A stretch of DNA of 36,016 bases from CAIWXH01 sp964555675 (GCA_964555675.1 CAZKTU010000038.1:1-36016); one strand, 5' to 3'. Counted from the stretch's first letter, positions 1 to 9,793 are shown. Translations and numbers: made by a program. Notes: generated from the letters alone by a model not told the origin.

Positions 1-441
1 CAGCAGGGGCAGCAGGGACAGCCGGGCGAGGGCCAGCAGCAAGGTCAGCAGCAGGGCAGCGGCGGCGGCACGAACGCCCCGAACCTGGGCGAGGGCCAGA
101 GCAGCAGCAGCGGCAACGTCGATCCGAACCGCCCCGCCAATCAGCAGGGCAGCGGCTCGGGCAGCGAAGGCATGGTCTACCAGCCCTACAGGCCCTCGGG
201 CCAGCAGGGCGAGCAGAGCCAGGTTCAGGGCCAGCAGGGCCAGGGCGGCAGCAGCCAGACCCAACAGGGCCAGAGCACCCAGCCGGGCGCCAACAACGCC
301 TCGGTCGTGCCCTACGAGCAGGTCTACCCCGAGTATGCCCAGGCGGCCAGCGAGGCCCTCGACCGTGGCTATATCCCGCCCCACCTGAAGGACTTCGTAC
401 GCGACTACTTCTCGCGCCTCGAGCCGGGGGCCGGGCAGTAG
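1..441 (+). CDS. C-terminal part of a Q/G/S-rich protein (5' truncated by window)
   Basis: The frame is open from base 1 to a TAG at 439-441, so the start lies upstream; 146 residues are visible. The first ~95 residues are low complexity, dominated by Gln, Gly and Ser with repeated QQGQ-type units. The last ~50 residues are ordinary globular sequence (VPYEQVYPEYAQAASEALDR, then a segment ending DYFSRLEPGAGQ). Chloroflexales proteins with this kind of tail, as I recall them, sit upstream of MoxR genes. The gene is 89 nt ahead of the MoxR gene on the same strand and probably belongs to the same unit. The function is unknown. The Q/G tract looks like a flexible linker, so the missing part may be a membrane or secreted domain. 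Confidence 0.75.
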   Translation, partial: QQGQQGQPGEGQQQGQQQGSGGGTNAPNLGEGQSSSSGNVDPNRPANQQGSGSGSEGMVYQPYRPSGQQGEQSQVQGQQGQGGSSQTQQGQSTQPGANNASVVPYEQVYPEYAQAASEALDRGYIPPHLKDFVRDYFSRLEPGAGQ

Positions 442-530
442 GAACGCCATGCGCCGGAAGGCGGAATCTGGCCGGAGCGTAGCGACGGCGCCCCACGAGC
501 GGAAGATAGCACCTAGATGCAGGAGACATA

Positions 531-1547
<1,017 letters not shown>

Positions 1548-1550
1548 CCC

Positions 1551-2438
1551 ATGGCGACCAGCGAGCCGCTGCTCCAGAGCAGCTTCATCAGGCAGCTCGA
1601 CCGGCTGTCCATCCTGACCCGTAGGGCCATGGCCGGCGACATCCAGGGCGAGCGGCGCAGCCCCAAGCGCGGCTCCTCGGTCGAGTTCGCCGACTTTCGC
1701 CCCTACACCGCCGGCGACGACATCCGTCAGATCGACTGGAACCTCTACGCCCGCATGGAGCGGATCTTCCTCAAGCTCTTTGTGGCCGAGGAGGAGCTGA
1801 GCGTCCACCTGATCGTCGATACCAGCGCCTCGATGGACTGGGGCACGCCCAACAAGCTGCGCTACGCCAAGCAGCTCGCCGCGGCCTTCGGCTACATCGC
1901 CCTCACCAACCTCGATAGGGTCAGCGTCACCGCCTTTGCGGCCGGCGGTGGGGCCGCCCAGTTGCCCGGCGTGCGCGGCAAGCGCGGCGCCGTGCCCCTC
2001 TTCACCTTCCTCCAGAAGCTCCCCGCCAGTCAGGGCGGCGACCTCGCCCGGTCGTGCCACCGCTACATCCAGACGGCGCGCACCCCCGGCCCGCTGCTGC
2101 TCTGCTCCGACCTGCTCGACGCCGGCTGGAAGGACGCCCTCAGCGCCCTCTCGTCGCGGCCCTTCGAGATCACCGTGATGCACATCCTCGCCCCGCAAGA
2201 GATCGAGCCCGAGCTCGACGGCGACTTCCGCCTGACCGACCTCGAGGGCGGCCCGGCGGTCGAGATCAGCGCCGACCTCGACCTGCTGCGCCGCTACCGC
2301 GAGAACCTGGCCAGCTGGCGCGCCGAGATCGAGAGCTTCTGCAACGGGCGCGGCCTGGCCTACCTGGCGGTCGATACCTCCCTCCCCCTCGAGGAGTTCG
2401 TCCTCGGCCGCCTGCGCCGCCGCGGCGTCTTGCGCTGA
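1551..2438 (+). CDS. DUF58 domain protein (vWA-like, MoxR partner)
   Basis: 295 residues. The DUF58 core is clear: the segment around residues 46-64 (FADFRPYTAGDDIRQIDWN) is the hallmark that precedes a vWA-like fold, and a degenerate MIDAS DTSASM follows at 90-95 (DxSxS, metal binding). No transmembrane segment is evident, so it is probably cytosolic. DUF58 proteins nearly always pair with MoxR ATPases and membrane vWA proteins, as here. It begins 3 nt after the MoxR stop and its TGA overlaps the next ATG (TGATG at 2436-2440), indicating co-translation. The biochemical role of DUF58 is not established; a scaffold or client of the ATPase is the usual view. Confidence 0.9.
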   Translation: MATSEPLLQSSFIRQLDRLSILTRRAMAGDIQGERRSPKRGSSVEFADFRPYTAGDDIRQIDWNLYARMERIFLKLFVAEEELSVHLIVDTSASMDWGTPNKLRYAKQLAAAFGYIALTNLDRVSVTAFAAGGGAAQLPGVRGKRGAVPLFTFLQKLPASQGGDLARSCHRYIQTARTPGPLLLCSDLLDAGWKDALSALSSRPFEITVMHILAPQEIEPELDGDFRLTDLEGGPAVEISADLDLLRRYRENLASWRAEIESFCNGRGLAYLAVDTSLPLEEFVLGRLRRRGVLR

Positions 2439-2923
2439 TGATCGTCAAGCTGATCAAGCCCGGCAAGGGCATTGTCGTCACCTACGAGGCCGAGGTGCTG
2501 ACCCGCACTGCGACCAGCGTGAGCGTGCGCGCAGCCTGGGGTGGGGGCGTGGTCAATCTGGGTATCCTCACCTTCGCGCCCGGCGATGTGCTGGTCGAAC
2601 ACTTCTACAGCGACCGCTGGTACAACATCTTCGAGCTGAATGGCCCCGACGGCCGGCTCAAGGGCTGGTACTGCAATGTGACCCGCCCCGCCCTGATCGG
2701 CGAGGCGCAGGTCGAGTCCGAGGACCTCGAGCTGGACTTGATCGTCTCGCGCGACCGCGCGCAGATCGTGCTCGAGGACGAGGACGAGTTCCTGGCGCGC
2801 CGGCTCGAGGACGACGACCCCGACGCCTATACCGAGGCCCTGGCCGCCGTCGAGGAGCTGCGCGGCCTGATCGCCCTCGGGGCGCCGCCCTTCAGGCGCC
2901 CCACTACTGCGGAGAGACAGTAG
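2438..2923 (+). CDS. DUF402 domain protein, putative nucleoside diphosphatase-like hydrolase
   Basis: 161 residues. The start ATG at 2438 overlaps the preceding stop by one base; the same frame is open further upstream, but that stretch is antisense-like noise over the DUF58 gene. The DUF402 signature is visible: DRWYNIFELN followed by GWYCNVTRP. In FomD and the Bacillus NtdP-like proteins this region forms the metal and phosphate site that hydrolyses nucleoside di- or triphosphates or nucleotidyl conjugates. The C-terminal third is strongly acidic (EDEDEF, EDDDPDAYTEA), also typical of the family. The odd feature is its position inside a MoxR-DUF58-vWA operon. The substrate cannot be read from the sequence. 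Confidence 0.8.
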   Translation: MIVKLIKPGKGIVVTYEAEVLTRTATSVSVRAAWGGGVVNLGILTFAPGDVLVEHFYSDRWYNIFELNGPDGRLKGWYCNVTRPALIGEAQVESEDLELDLIVSRDRAQIVLEDEDEFLARRLEDDDPDAYTEALAAVEELRGLIALGAPPFRRPTTAERQ

Positions 2924-2926
2924 CCT

Positions 2927-4846
2927 ATGTCGCTGCTTGCCCCCCTCGCGCTGCTCGCGGCCGCCGTGGTCGGCCCGCTGATCGTGGCGATGTATCTGCT
3001 GAAGCTGCGCCGCGAGGAGCGGCCGGTCTCGTCGACCTTCCTCTGGCAGCGCATGGTGCGCGACGTCGAGGCCAACGCCCCCTGGCAGAAGCTGCGCCGC
3101 AACCTGCTGCTGCTGCTGCAGCTCCTGCTCATGCTGTTGCTGGTCTTCGCCCTGGCCCGGCCTTTCTTCGCCGCCCAGGGCATCAGCGGCACGAACCTGA
3201 TCGTGATCATCGACCACTCGGCCAGCATGGGCGCCACCGACGAGCCTCCCTCGCGCCTGGAGGCCGCCAAGGCCAAGGCCGTCCAGCTGATCGACCAGCT
3301 GCCCGACGGCGGGCGGGCCACCGTGATCGCCGCGGGCGGCGAGATGCAGGTGCCCGCCTCGGCCACCACCGACCGGCGCGAGCTGCGGGCGGCGATCGAG
3401 GCGATCACCCTCTCCAACGGCGGCGGCTCCGACCTCTCGCAGGCCCTCACCCTGGCCGCGGCCCTGGCCGCCCGCGAGGCCGACAGCGAGGTGGCGATCA
3501 TCTCGGACGGCAATGTGGTCCTGCCCGCCGACCTGCGCATGCCCGCCCGGGTCAGCTACTTCCCGATGGGCCGCAGCACCGAGAATGTCGCCGTGAGCGC
3601 CGTGGCCCTGCAGCCGGGCACGGCCGGGCAGACCCTTTTCGTGCAGGCCAAGAACTACGGCGGCGAGATCGTCAATCGACGCCTCGACATTTACCTCGAC
3701 GGCGCCGTCTTCAACGCCTACAACCTGACCCTCGACCCCGGGCGCGAGCAGAGCATCATCGCCGAGATCCCGGCCCAGGTCCAGGTGGTCGAGGCGCGCC
3801 TGGCCGGCGAGGACGCCCTGCCCCTCGACGACCGGGCCTTCGCCGTCAGCACCCTGGGCGATGCGCTCAATGTGCGGCTGGTGACGGGCGGCAACCGCTT
3901 CCTCGAGACCGGCCTGGCCCTGCTGCCCGGGCTGACTGTCACCACCGTGCCTAGCACGACCGCCACCTTCACCGAGACGGTGGCCCAGGTGCCGGTGACC
4001 ATCCTCGACGGCGTGGTTCCCGCCGAGCTGCCGCCGGGCAACCTGCTCTTCATCGGGCCGGTGCGCTCGACCGACTACTTCTCGGTCACCGGCGAGGTCG
4101 AGTTCCCCCTGGTGCGGCCCGTGACCGGTGAGGACCCGGTGCTGCGGAATGTGAGCCTGAGCGAAGTGAGCGTGCTGAAGGCGGCGCGTATCGCGCCGGG
4201 CAGCTGGGCCCGCACGGTGGTCGATAGCGACGGGGCGCCGCTGCTGGTGGTCGGCGAGCGCGAGGGGCGCCGCGTGGCGGTGCTGGCCTTCGACCTGCAC
4301 AACTCGGACCTGCCGCTGCAGGTGGCCTTCCCGCTGCTGCTCTCGAACCTGATGAGCTTCCTGGCGCCCGGCAGCGGCGCCGAGGCCGCGCAGCTTGCGC
4401 CCGGGCAGCCCCTGGCCCTGCAGATCGACGAGGCGATCAGCGAGGTGCGAGTGACCCGCCCCGACGGCACGACCGTCAGCAGCAGGGGCGGCGAGGTGCA
4501 GCTCCAGGGCGGCCAGGCGATCTACGCCGACACGGACCCCCTGGGGGTCTATGTGGTCGAGGAGTATCGGGGCAGCGAGCTGCTGGCCCGCCATCGCTAC
4601 GCGGTCAATCTCTTCGCGCCGAACGAGTCGCAGATCACCGCCCAGCGCGACCTGAATATTCCCCAGGACAGCGGCGCCCAGAGCACGGTCGCGCGCGAGC
4701 GCGACGGCCGCCAGGAGTTCTGGCGCTGGGTGGCCCTCGCCGCGCTGATTGTGCTGCTGCTCGAGTGGCTGGTCTATCAGCGCAACGGCCTGGCCTACCT
4801 GCGCGAGCGCTGGCGTCAGCGGCGGGCCCGCTCGGCGCGCCCGTAG
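2927..4846 (+). CDS. BatA-like membrane protein with von Willebrand factor A domain
   Basis: 639 residues. The N-terminus matches the BatA/aerotolerance layout: a hydrophobic helix at about 7-26, the LKLRREERPVSSTFLW segment, then a second hydrophobic helix at about 60-78 (LLLLLQLLLMLLLVFALARP). A vWA domain follows with MIDAS DHSASMG from residue 96. The middle is beta-rich and of unknown role. A last helix near 600-618 (VALAALIVLLLEWLVY) is followed by a basic tail ending RRARSARP, so the large middle domain is probably extracytoplasmic or held between membrane anchors. It starts 3 nt after the DUF402 gene, with a GGAGAG ribosome site. The MoxR ATPase at the head of the operon is its likely partner. 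Confidence 0.9.
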   Translation: MSLLAPLALLAAAVVGPLIVAMYLLKLRREERPVSSTFLWQRMVRDVEANAPWQKLRRNLLLLLQLLLMLLLVFALARPFFAAQGISGTNLIVIIDHSASMGATDEPPSRLEAAKAKAVQLIDQLPDGGRATVIAAGGEMQVPASATTDRRELRAAIEAITLSNGGGSDLSQALTLAAALAAREADSEVAIISDGNVVLPADLRMPARVSYFPMGRSTENVAVSAVALQPGTAGQTLFVQAKNYGGEIVNRRLDIYLDGAVFNAYNLTLDPGREQSIIAEIPAQVQVVEARLAGEDALPLDDRAFAVSTLGDALNVRLVTGGNRFLETGLALLPGLTVTTVPSTTATFTETVAQVPVTILDGVVPAELPPGNLLFIGPVRSTDYFSVTGEVEFPLVRPVTGEDPVLRNVSLSEVSVLKAARIAPGSWARTVVDSDGAPLLVVGEREGRRVAVLAFDLHNSDLPLQVAFPLLLSNLMSFLAPGSGAEAAQLAPGQPLALQIDEAISEVRVTRPDGTTVSSRGGEVQLQGGQAIYADTDPLGVYVVEEYRGSELLARHRYAVNLFAPNESQITAQRDLNIPQDSGAQSTVARERDGRQEFWRWVALAALIVLLLEWLVYQRNGLAYLRERWRQRRARSARP

Positions 4847-4871
4847 TTCGCGCGTAGGGCCACCTCAAGGT

Positions 4872-4898
4872 CGCCCGCCCCTCACGCCGGGCGGGTTT
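4872..4898 (+). terminator. Weak hairpin terminator after the MoxR operon
   Basis: CCCGCC at 4874-4879 can pair with GGCGGG at 4890-4895 across a ten-base loop, followed by TTT. It sits between the vWA gene stop (4846) and the next promoter. The stem is short and the T-run minimal, so this is only a plausible terminator. Confidence 0.4.
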
Positions 4899-4937
4899 AC
4901 GGCCCCGACGCCCTCGCCGCTTCTGCGCGACTGCCTG

Positions 4938-4943
4938 TATAAT
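4938..4943 (+). promoter_or_regulatory. -10 element of the carboxylate-amine ligase gene
   Basis: A perfect TATAAT lies 44 nt before the GTG start at 4987. No good -35 is visible at the expected distance. The ATG at 4942 overlaps this box, which argues against it being the translation start. Confidence 0.55.
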
Positions 4944-4986
4944 GGAAGATACCCATCGACCGGCGGCGACGTGCGAGGAGAGGCCA

Positions 4987-6132
4987 GTGAGCGTCTATAA
5001 TCCCATGGACTCCGACTTTGCCTTTACCCTGGGCATCGAGGAGGAGTATCAGATCATCGACCCGGAGACGAGGGAGCTGCGCTCGTATATTACGCAGATC
5101 CTCGAGCCGGGGCGGACGATCCTGCGCGAGCAGATCAAGCCCGAGATGCACCAGAGCATCGTCGAGGTCGGCACGCGCCCCTGTCGCACCATTTCGGAGG
5201 CCCGGGCCGAGATCAAACACCTGCGCGGCACGATCGCCGGGCTCGCGGCCCGCCATAATTTGAAGATCGCCGCCGCCGGCACCCATCCCTTCTCGTCGTG
5301 GATGAACCAGGAGATCTTCGACCACGAGCGTTATCACGCCGTGGTGGGCGAGATGCAGGACGCCGCGCTGCAGCTGCTGATCTTCGGCATGCACTGCCAC
5401 ATCGGCATGCCGAGCAACGACGTGGCGATCGAGCTGATGAACGTGGCTCGCTACCTCGGGCCGCACCTGCTGGCCCTCTCGACCTCGTCGCCCTTCTGGA
5501 TGGGCCGCAACACCGGCTTCAAGTCGTACCGCAGCGTCGTCTTCAGCGGCTTCCCGCGCACCGGCACGCCGCCCAGCTTCAACTCGGCGGGCGAGTTCGA
5601 CCGCTATGTGCAGCTGCTGATCAGCACCGGCTCGATCGACAACGGCAAGAAGATCTACTGGGACCTGCGCCCCCACCCCTTCTTCGGCACCCTCGAGTTC
5701 CGCGTCTGCGACATCGCCACGCGCATGGAGGAGTGTCTGGCCCTCGCCGCCACCATGCAGGCCCTGATCGTCAAGTTCTACATGATGTTCGAAGAGAACA
5801 CGACCTTCCGGGTCTACAGGCGGGCCCTGATCAACGAGAATAAGTGGCGCGCCCAGCGCTGGGGCCTGGACGGCAAGATGATCGACTTCGGCAAGCGCAC
5901 CGAGGTCGAGACCAAGGCCCTGGTCCACGAGATCGTCACCCTGGTCGACGATGTGGTCGACATGCTCGGCTCGCGCAAAGAGGTCGAGTACCTGCTCAAG
6001 ATCGCCGACGAGGGCAGCAGCGCCGACCGCCAGCTGCGCGTCTTCGCCGAGAGCGGCGACCTGAAGGCGGTGGTCGATAACCTGATTGTCGAGACCATGG
6101 AAGGGGTTGAGCTGCTGCACCACGGGCTGTGA
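4987..6132 (+). CDS. YbdK/GCS2-family carboxylate-amine ligase (glutamate-cysteine ligase-like)
   Basis: 381 residues from a GTG start, typical length for the ATP-grasp-like GCS2 family that joins an amino-acid carboxylate to an amine (weak gamma-glutamylcysteine synthetase activity in E. coli YbdK). Hallmarks are GIEEEYQIID near the N-terminus (metal-binding Glu residues), HQSIVEVGTRPC, HCHIGMP, and the WDLRPHPFFGTLEFRVCDI segment late in the domain. I chose GTG 4987 because GAGGAG at 4975-4980 is correctly spaced and because the in-frame ATG at 4942 falls inside the -10 box. It is a single gene with its own promoter. The real substrates are uncertain; a glutathione-like thiol pathway is one option. 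Confidence 0.9.
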   Translation: MSVYNPMDSDFAFTLGIEEEYQIIDPETRELRSYITQILEPGRTILREQIKPEMHQSIVEVGTRPCRTISEARAEIKHLRGTIAGLAARHNLKIAAAGTHPFSSWMNQEIFDHERYHAVVGEMQDAALQLLIFGMHCHIGMPSNDVAIELMNVARYLGPHLLALSTSSPFWMGRNTGFKSYRSVVFSGFPRTGTPPSFNSAGEFDRYVQLLISTGSIDNGKKIYWDLRPHPFFGTLEFRVCDIATRMEECLALAATMQALIVKFYMMFEENTTFRVYRRALINENKWRAQRWGLDGKMIDFGKRTEVETKALVHEIVTLVDDVVDMLGSRKEVEYLLKIADEGSSADRQLRVFAESGDLKAVVDNLIVETMEGVELLHHGL

Positions 6133-6164
6133 TCCGGCGCGCAAACGCAGCGAGCAAGCAAGAG

Positions 6165-6173
6165 TGCTATACT
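6165..6173 (+). promoter_or_regulatory. Extended -10 promoter of the acyl-CoA dehydrogenase gene
   Basis: TGCTATACT is an extended -10 (TGn plus TATACT) 28 nt ahead of the ATG at 6202, leaving a short leader. No clear -35 is present, which is normal for extended -10 promoters. Confidence 0.6.
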
Positions 6174-6201
6174 CTCCTTAGCCAGCCACAAGGAGGCAAG
6201 G

Positions 6202-7347
6202 ATGCACTTTGGACTCACCGAAGAGCAGGAGCTCATCCGCCGCGCCGTGCGCGAGTTCGCCGAGAAGGAGATCGCTCCGCGCGCCCGCCACGTGGACGAG
6301 AGCGGCGAGTTCCCCGCCGAGACTTTTGTGAAGATGGGGCGCGCCGGCCTGATGGGCCTGCCCTTTCCCGAGGAGTACGGCGGCGCAGGGGCCGACAGCG
6401 TCAGCACGGCGATCGCGATCGAGGAGGTCGCGCGGGTCTGCGGCTCGACCGCCATCGCCTACTCGGCCCATATCGGCCTCGGCTCGGCGCCCCTGGCCAT
6501 GTTCGGCAGCGATGAGCAGAAGCGCCGCTTCCTCGCCCCCGCCGCTCGCGGCGAGGTCCTGGGCGCCTTCGGCCTGACCGAGCCTCACGCCGGCTCGGAC
6601 GCGGGCGCCACCCGCACCACGGCGACCCTCGAGGGCGGCGAGTGGGTGATCAACGGCCAGAAGATGTGGATCACCAACGCCCCCGTCGCCGGCCACCTGA
6701 TCGTCACCGCGGTCACCGATCGTGACAAGGGCAAGAAGGGCATCTCGTCGATCATCGTCCCGCGCGGGGTCAGGGGCCTCAGTTTCGGCAAGCCCGAACA
6801 CAAGATGGGTCTGCGCGGATCGGTCACCACGGCTGTCTCGCTCGAGAATGTGCGCGTCCCGAAGGAGAACCTGCTGGGCGAGCGGGGCAAGGGCTTTGTG
6901 CAGTTCCTGCAGGTCCTCGACGGTGGCCGGATCGGCATTGCCGCTATGGCGGTGGGCCTGGCCCAGGGCGCCTACGAGGCCGCCGCCCGCTACGCCGTCG
7001 AGCGCGAGGCCTTCGGCCGGCCGATCGGGGCGCACCAGTCGGTCGCCAATATGATCGCCGATATGGAGGTCGCTCTAGAGACCTCGCGCCTCTACGTTTA
7101 TAAGGCAGCCTGGCTGAAAGATCAGGGTCGCCCCTACAGCCGCGAGGCCGCCGTCGCCAAGCTCTACGCCTCAGAGGTCTCCGAGCGGGTCTGCCGCGAC
7201 TCCATCCAGGTCTTCGGCGGCTACGGCTACAGTCAGGAGTTTCCCGTCGAGCGGATGTATCGCGACACGCGCCTGCTTACGATCGGCGAGGGCACCAGCG
7301 AGATTCTGCGCGGCGTGATCGCCCAGTCAGTACTTGGACTTCGCTAG
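6202..7347 (+). CDS. Acyl-CoA dehydrogenase
   Basis: 381 residues, full length for the short/medium-chain acyl-CoA dehydrogenase family: FAD enzymes that form the alpha-beta double bond of acyl-CoAs and pass electrons to ETF. The three domains are recognisable. The helical N-terminus includes FAEKEIAPRA and GLPFPEEYGGAG. The middle beta domain has the FAD-binding motif AFGLTEPHAGSD and WITNAPVAGH. The C-terminal helical domain has the QVFGGYGYSQEFPVERMYRD signature. The Glu of GEGTSEIL (about residue 363) occupies the catalytic-base position. A strong AAGGAGG site at 6190-6196 sets the ATG. Whether it acts in fatty-acid or branched-chain amino-acid breakdown cannot be decided; no ETF or thiolase gene is adjacent. 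Confidence 0.95.
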   Translation: MHFGLTEEQELIRRAVREFAEKEIAPRARHVDESGEFPAETFVKMGRAGLMGLPFPEEYGGAGADSVSTAIAIEEVARVCGSTAIAYSAHIGLGSAPLAMFGSDEQKRRFLAPAARGEVLGAFGLTEPHAGSDAGATRTTATLEGGEWVINGQKMWITNAPVAGHLIVTAVTDRDKGKKGISSIIVPRGVRGLSFGKPEHKMGLRGSVTTAVSLENVRVPKENLLGERGKGFVQFLQVLDGGRIGIAAMAVGLAQGAYEAAARYAVEREAFGRPIGAHQSVANMIADMEVALETSRLYVYKAAWLKDQGRPYSREAAVAKLYASEVSERVCRDSIQVFGGYGYSQEFPVERMYRDTRLLTIGEGTSEILRGVIAQSVLGLR

Positions 7348-7415
7348 CGGGCTGGTGGCCGGGGCCTCGCGGGCGGCACGCCCCGACGCCACACGCCACA
7401 GGCCACACGCCTACT

Positions 7416-8042
7416 ATGCCAGTCACCACCGCAACGCTGCTCAACTGGCTTCGCCATGCGGCAGCCCTCGTCCACGAGCAGCGCGAGTTTCTGACCGAGC
7501 TCGACGCGGCGATCGGCGACGCTGACCACGGCTTCAACCTCGACCGGGGTTTCGCCGCCGTGGTCGATGCCCTGCCCGCCAACCCCGACGCCGACGCGGG
7601 GGCCGTGCTCAAGGCGGCCGGCATGCGCCTGATCTCGACCGTCGGCGGCGCCAGCGGCCCGCTCTACGGCACGGCCTTCAGGCGGGTCGGCAAGCAACTC
7701 GAGGGCTACCAGGCCCTGGCCGACCACGATGTCCTGCTCGCCCTGCGCTCGTTCCTCGACGGCATCGTCGCCATCGGCAAGGCCACCCCTGGCGACAAGA
7801 CTATGGTCGACGCCCTCACCCCCGCTGTGGCCGCCCTCGAGCAGGCCCTGGCGGCTCAGACGCCCCTCGACGAGGCCCTGCGCGGCGCCGCCGACGCCGC
7901 CCACGCCGGGGCCCTCGCCACCATCCCGATGCTCGCTCGCCGGGGGCGCGCCTCGTATCTTGGCGAGCGCTCGGTCGGCCACCAGGACCCGGGGGCCACC
8001 TCGGCAGCCTTGATCATCCGGGCCCTCGCCGACGTCGTCTAA
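7416..8042 (+). CDS. dhaL: Dihydroxyacetone kinase subunit DhaL
   Basis: 208 residues, the usual DhaL length. DhaL binds ADP and is phosphorylated by the PTS-like protein DhaM, then hands the phosphate to dihydroxyacetone held by DhaK. Visible motifs are AIGDADHGFNLDRGF (the Asp residues that hold Mg-ADP), TVGGASGPLYGTAF, GDKTMVDALTP and GRASYLGERSVGHQDPGA. There is no obvious Shine-Dalgarno site before the ATG. It lies 17 nt upstream of an enzyme I gene on the same strand, so the two are co-transcribed. No dhaK and no HPr or DhaM IIA domain are seen in the window, which leaves the phosphate route incomplete here. Confidence 0.9.
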   Translation: MPVTTATLLNWLRHAAALVHEQREFLTELDAAIGDADHGFNLDRGFAAVVDALPANPDADAGAVLKAAGMRLISTVGGASGPLYGTAFRRVGKQLEGYQALADHDVLLALRSFLDGIVAIGKATPGDKTMVDALTPAVAALEQALAAQTPLDEALRGAADAAHAGALATIPMLARRGRASYLGERSVGHQDPGATSAALIIRALADVV

Positions 8043-8059
8043 GAGACAAGACTCCACCT

Positions 8060-9793
8060 ATGGCAAGTAAGACCCTCCACGGCCTGGCCGCCGCCCCAGG
8101 CGTCGCAATCGGCCCCGCCCTCGTCTTCGCGCCCGGCGTCGCCGCTAGCGCCCGGGGCGCCGACCCAGAGGCCGAGCGCGCGCGCCTCGTCGCCGGGCTA
8201 GCTCAGGCCGACGCAGCCCTCGGCGCCCACGAGGTGGCCCTGCGGGCCGCCGGCAAGGACGAGGAGGCCGAGATCTTCGCCGCCCACCGCATGATTCTCG
8301 CCGACCCATCGCTACGCGAACAGGCCGAGGCCGCCATCGCCGCCGAGGCGCTCTCGGCCGAGGCCGCCATCGTCGCCGCGGCCGAGGTGCAGGCCGTCGA
8401 GCTCGAGAGCCTCGGCGACGACTACCTCAGCGCCCGGGCCGTCGACCTGCGCGATGTGGCCGCCCAGGTGCGCCGCGCCCTCACCGGCGAGCGCAGCCTC
8501 GGCGAGCGGCTGGCCGCCCCCTCGGTGGTCGTCGCCCGCGACCTCGGCCCCTCCGACCTGATGAGCGTCCCGCGCGAACTGCTGCTCGGCTTCGCCCTGG
8601 CCGCCGGCGGGCTCACCGCCCACTCCTCCATCCTCGCCCGCGGACTGGGCATCCCCGCCGTGGTCGGCCTCGGCGACGGCCTGCTCGCCGCGGCCACCGA
8701 CGCGACCACCCTGGCCCTCGACGGCGCCGCGGGGGCCCTCACCATCGAGCCGGCCGCCGACGAGCTCGCCCGCCTGCGGGCCGCGGCCCATAGCCAGGCC
8801 GAGCGCGAGACCCGTATGCGCGCCGATGCCGGCCTGCCCACCGTCACCAGCGATGGGCGCGCCATCGCCCTGGTCGCCAATGCCTCGACCGCCGAGGAGG
8901 CCCGCGCCGCCCGCGGCTGGGGCGCCGCCGGCGTCGGCCTGCTGCGCACCGAGCTGCTCTTCCTCGAGCGGCCCGACCTGCCCGATGAGGACGAGCAGCT
9001 GGCCCTCTACCAGGCCGTCGCCGCCGAGCTGCCGGGCCTGCCGATTACGGTGCGCACCCTCGACGTGGGCGGCGACAAGCACCTGCCCGCCTTCCCGCTG
9101 CCCAAGGAGGATAACCCCTTCCTCGGCTGGCGCGGCATTCGCATCGGCCTGAGCGAGCCCGAGACCATCCTGCTGCCCCAGTTGCGGGCCCTGCTGCGGG
9201 CGGGGGCAGGGGCCCCGATCCGGATTATGCTGCCCATGATCAGCTCCGCCGCCGAGCTGCGCCAGGCCCGCGTCCTGCTGGATCGGGCCGCGGCCGAGCT
9301 CGCGGCGGCCGGCGTCGCCCACGCCGAGCGGGTCGAGCTGGGGATTATGATCGAGGTGCCGGCCGCGGCGCTCAACGCCGAGGCCCTGGCCCGCGAGGCC
9401 GACTTCTTCAGCGTGGGCACCAATGACCTGACCCAGTATACCCTCGCCTGCGACCGCGGCAACAGCCGCGTGGCCGCCCTCTACCAGCCCCTCGACCCGG
9501 CCGTGCTGCGGCTCATCGAGCTGGCCTGCGCGGCCGCCCACCGCCATGGGCGCCACGTGGCCGTGTGCGGCGAGCTGGGCGGTAACCCGCAGGCAACGGC
9601 CCTGCTGATCGGCCTCGGGGTCGACGAGCTGAGCTGCGCCCCCGCGGCCCTGCCCCACGTGCGGGCGGCTATCAGGGCCGTCGATAGCGCCGCCGCGCGC
9701 GGCCTGGCCGAGGCGGCCCTCGCCGCCTCAGGGGCCGATGAGGTACAGAAGTTGCTTGCAGAAGCGTCTGGCCCTGGCGCCGGCGAGCAATAA
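8060..9793 (+). CDS. ptsI: PTS enzyme I (phosphoenolpyruvate-protein phosphotransferase)
   Basis: 577 residues, the standard enzyme I length. The N-terminal opening HGLAAAPGVAIGPALVF, an HPr-binding-like helical region (about 40-140) and the phospho-His domain with GGLTAHSSILARGLGIPAV (active His 188) are all present. The C-terminal PEP-binding barrel shows GLLRTELLFL, DVGGDKHLPAFPLPKEDNPF, SVGTNDLTQYTLACDR and VCGELGGNP with the active-site Cys. It should therefore autophosphorylate from PEP and pass phosphate to an HPr-like carrier. Its position directly after dhaL suggests it feeds the dihydroxyacetone kinase, either through HPr/DhaM encoded elsewhere or in an atypical way. No HPr domain is fused to it. 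Confidence in the family is very high; the partner is inferred. Confidence 0.93.
   Translation: MASKTLHGLAAAPGVAIGPALVFAPGVAASARGADPEAERARLVAGLAQADAALGAHEVALRAAGKDEEAEIFAAHRMILADPSLREQAEAAIAAEALSAEAAIVAAAEVQAVELESLGDDYLSARAVDLRDVAAQVRRALTGERSLGERLAAPSVVVARDLGPSDLMSVPRELLLGFALAAGGLTAHSSILARGLGIPAVVGLGDGLLAAATDATTLALDGAAGALTIEPAADELARLRAAAHSQAERETRMRADAGLPTVTSDGRAIALVANASTAEEARAARGWGAAGVGLLRTELLFLERPDLPDEDEQLALYQAVAAELPGLPITVRTLDVGGDKHLPAFPLPKEDNPFLGWRGIRIGLSEPETILLPQLRALLRAGAGAPIRIMLPMISSAAELRQARVLLDRAAAELAAAGVAHAERVELGIMIEVPAAALNAEALAREADFFSVGTNDLTQYTLACDRGNSRVAALYQPLDPAVLRLIELACAAAHRHGRHVAVCGELGGNPQATALLIGLGVDELSCAPAALPHVRAAIRAVDSAAARGLAEAALAASGADEVQKLLAEASGPGAGEQ

Noticed and set aside
2360..4594. 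744-codon open frame on the minus strand over the vWA gene
   Set aside because: It is antisense to a clear BatA/vWA protein and its composition is that of a shadow frame.
4942..4944. ATG 4942 as the start of the carboxylate-amine ligase
   Set aside because: It overlaps the TATAAT box at 4938-4943 and has no ribosome site; GTG 4987 has both a site and a leader.
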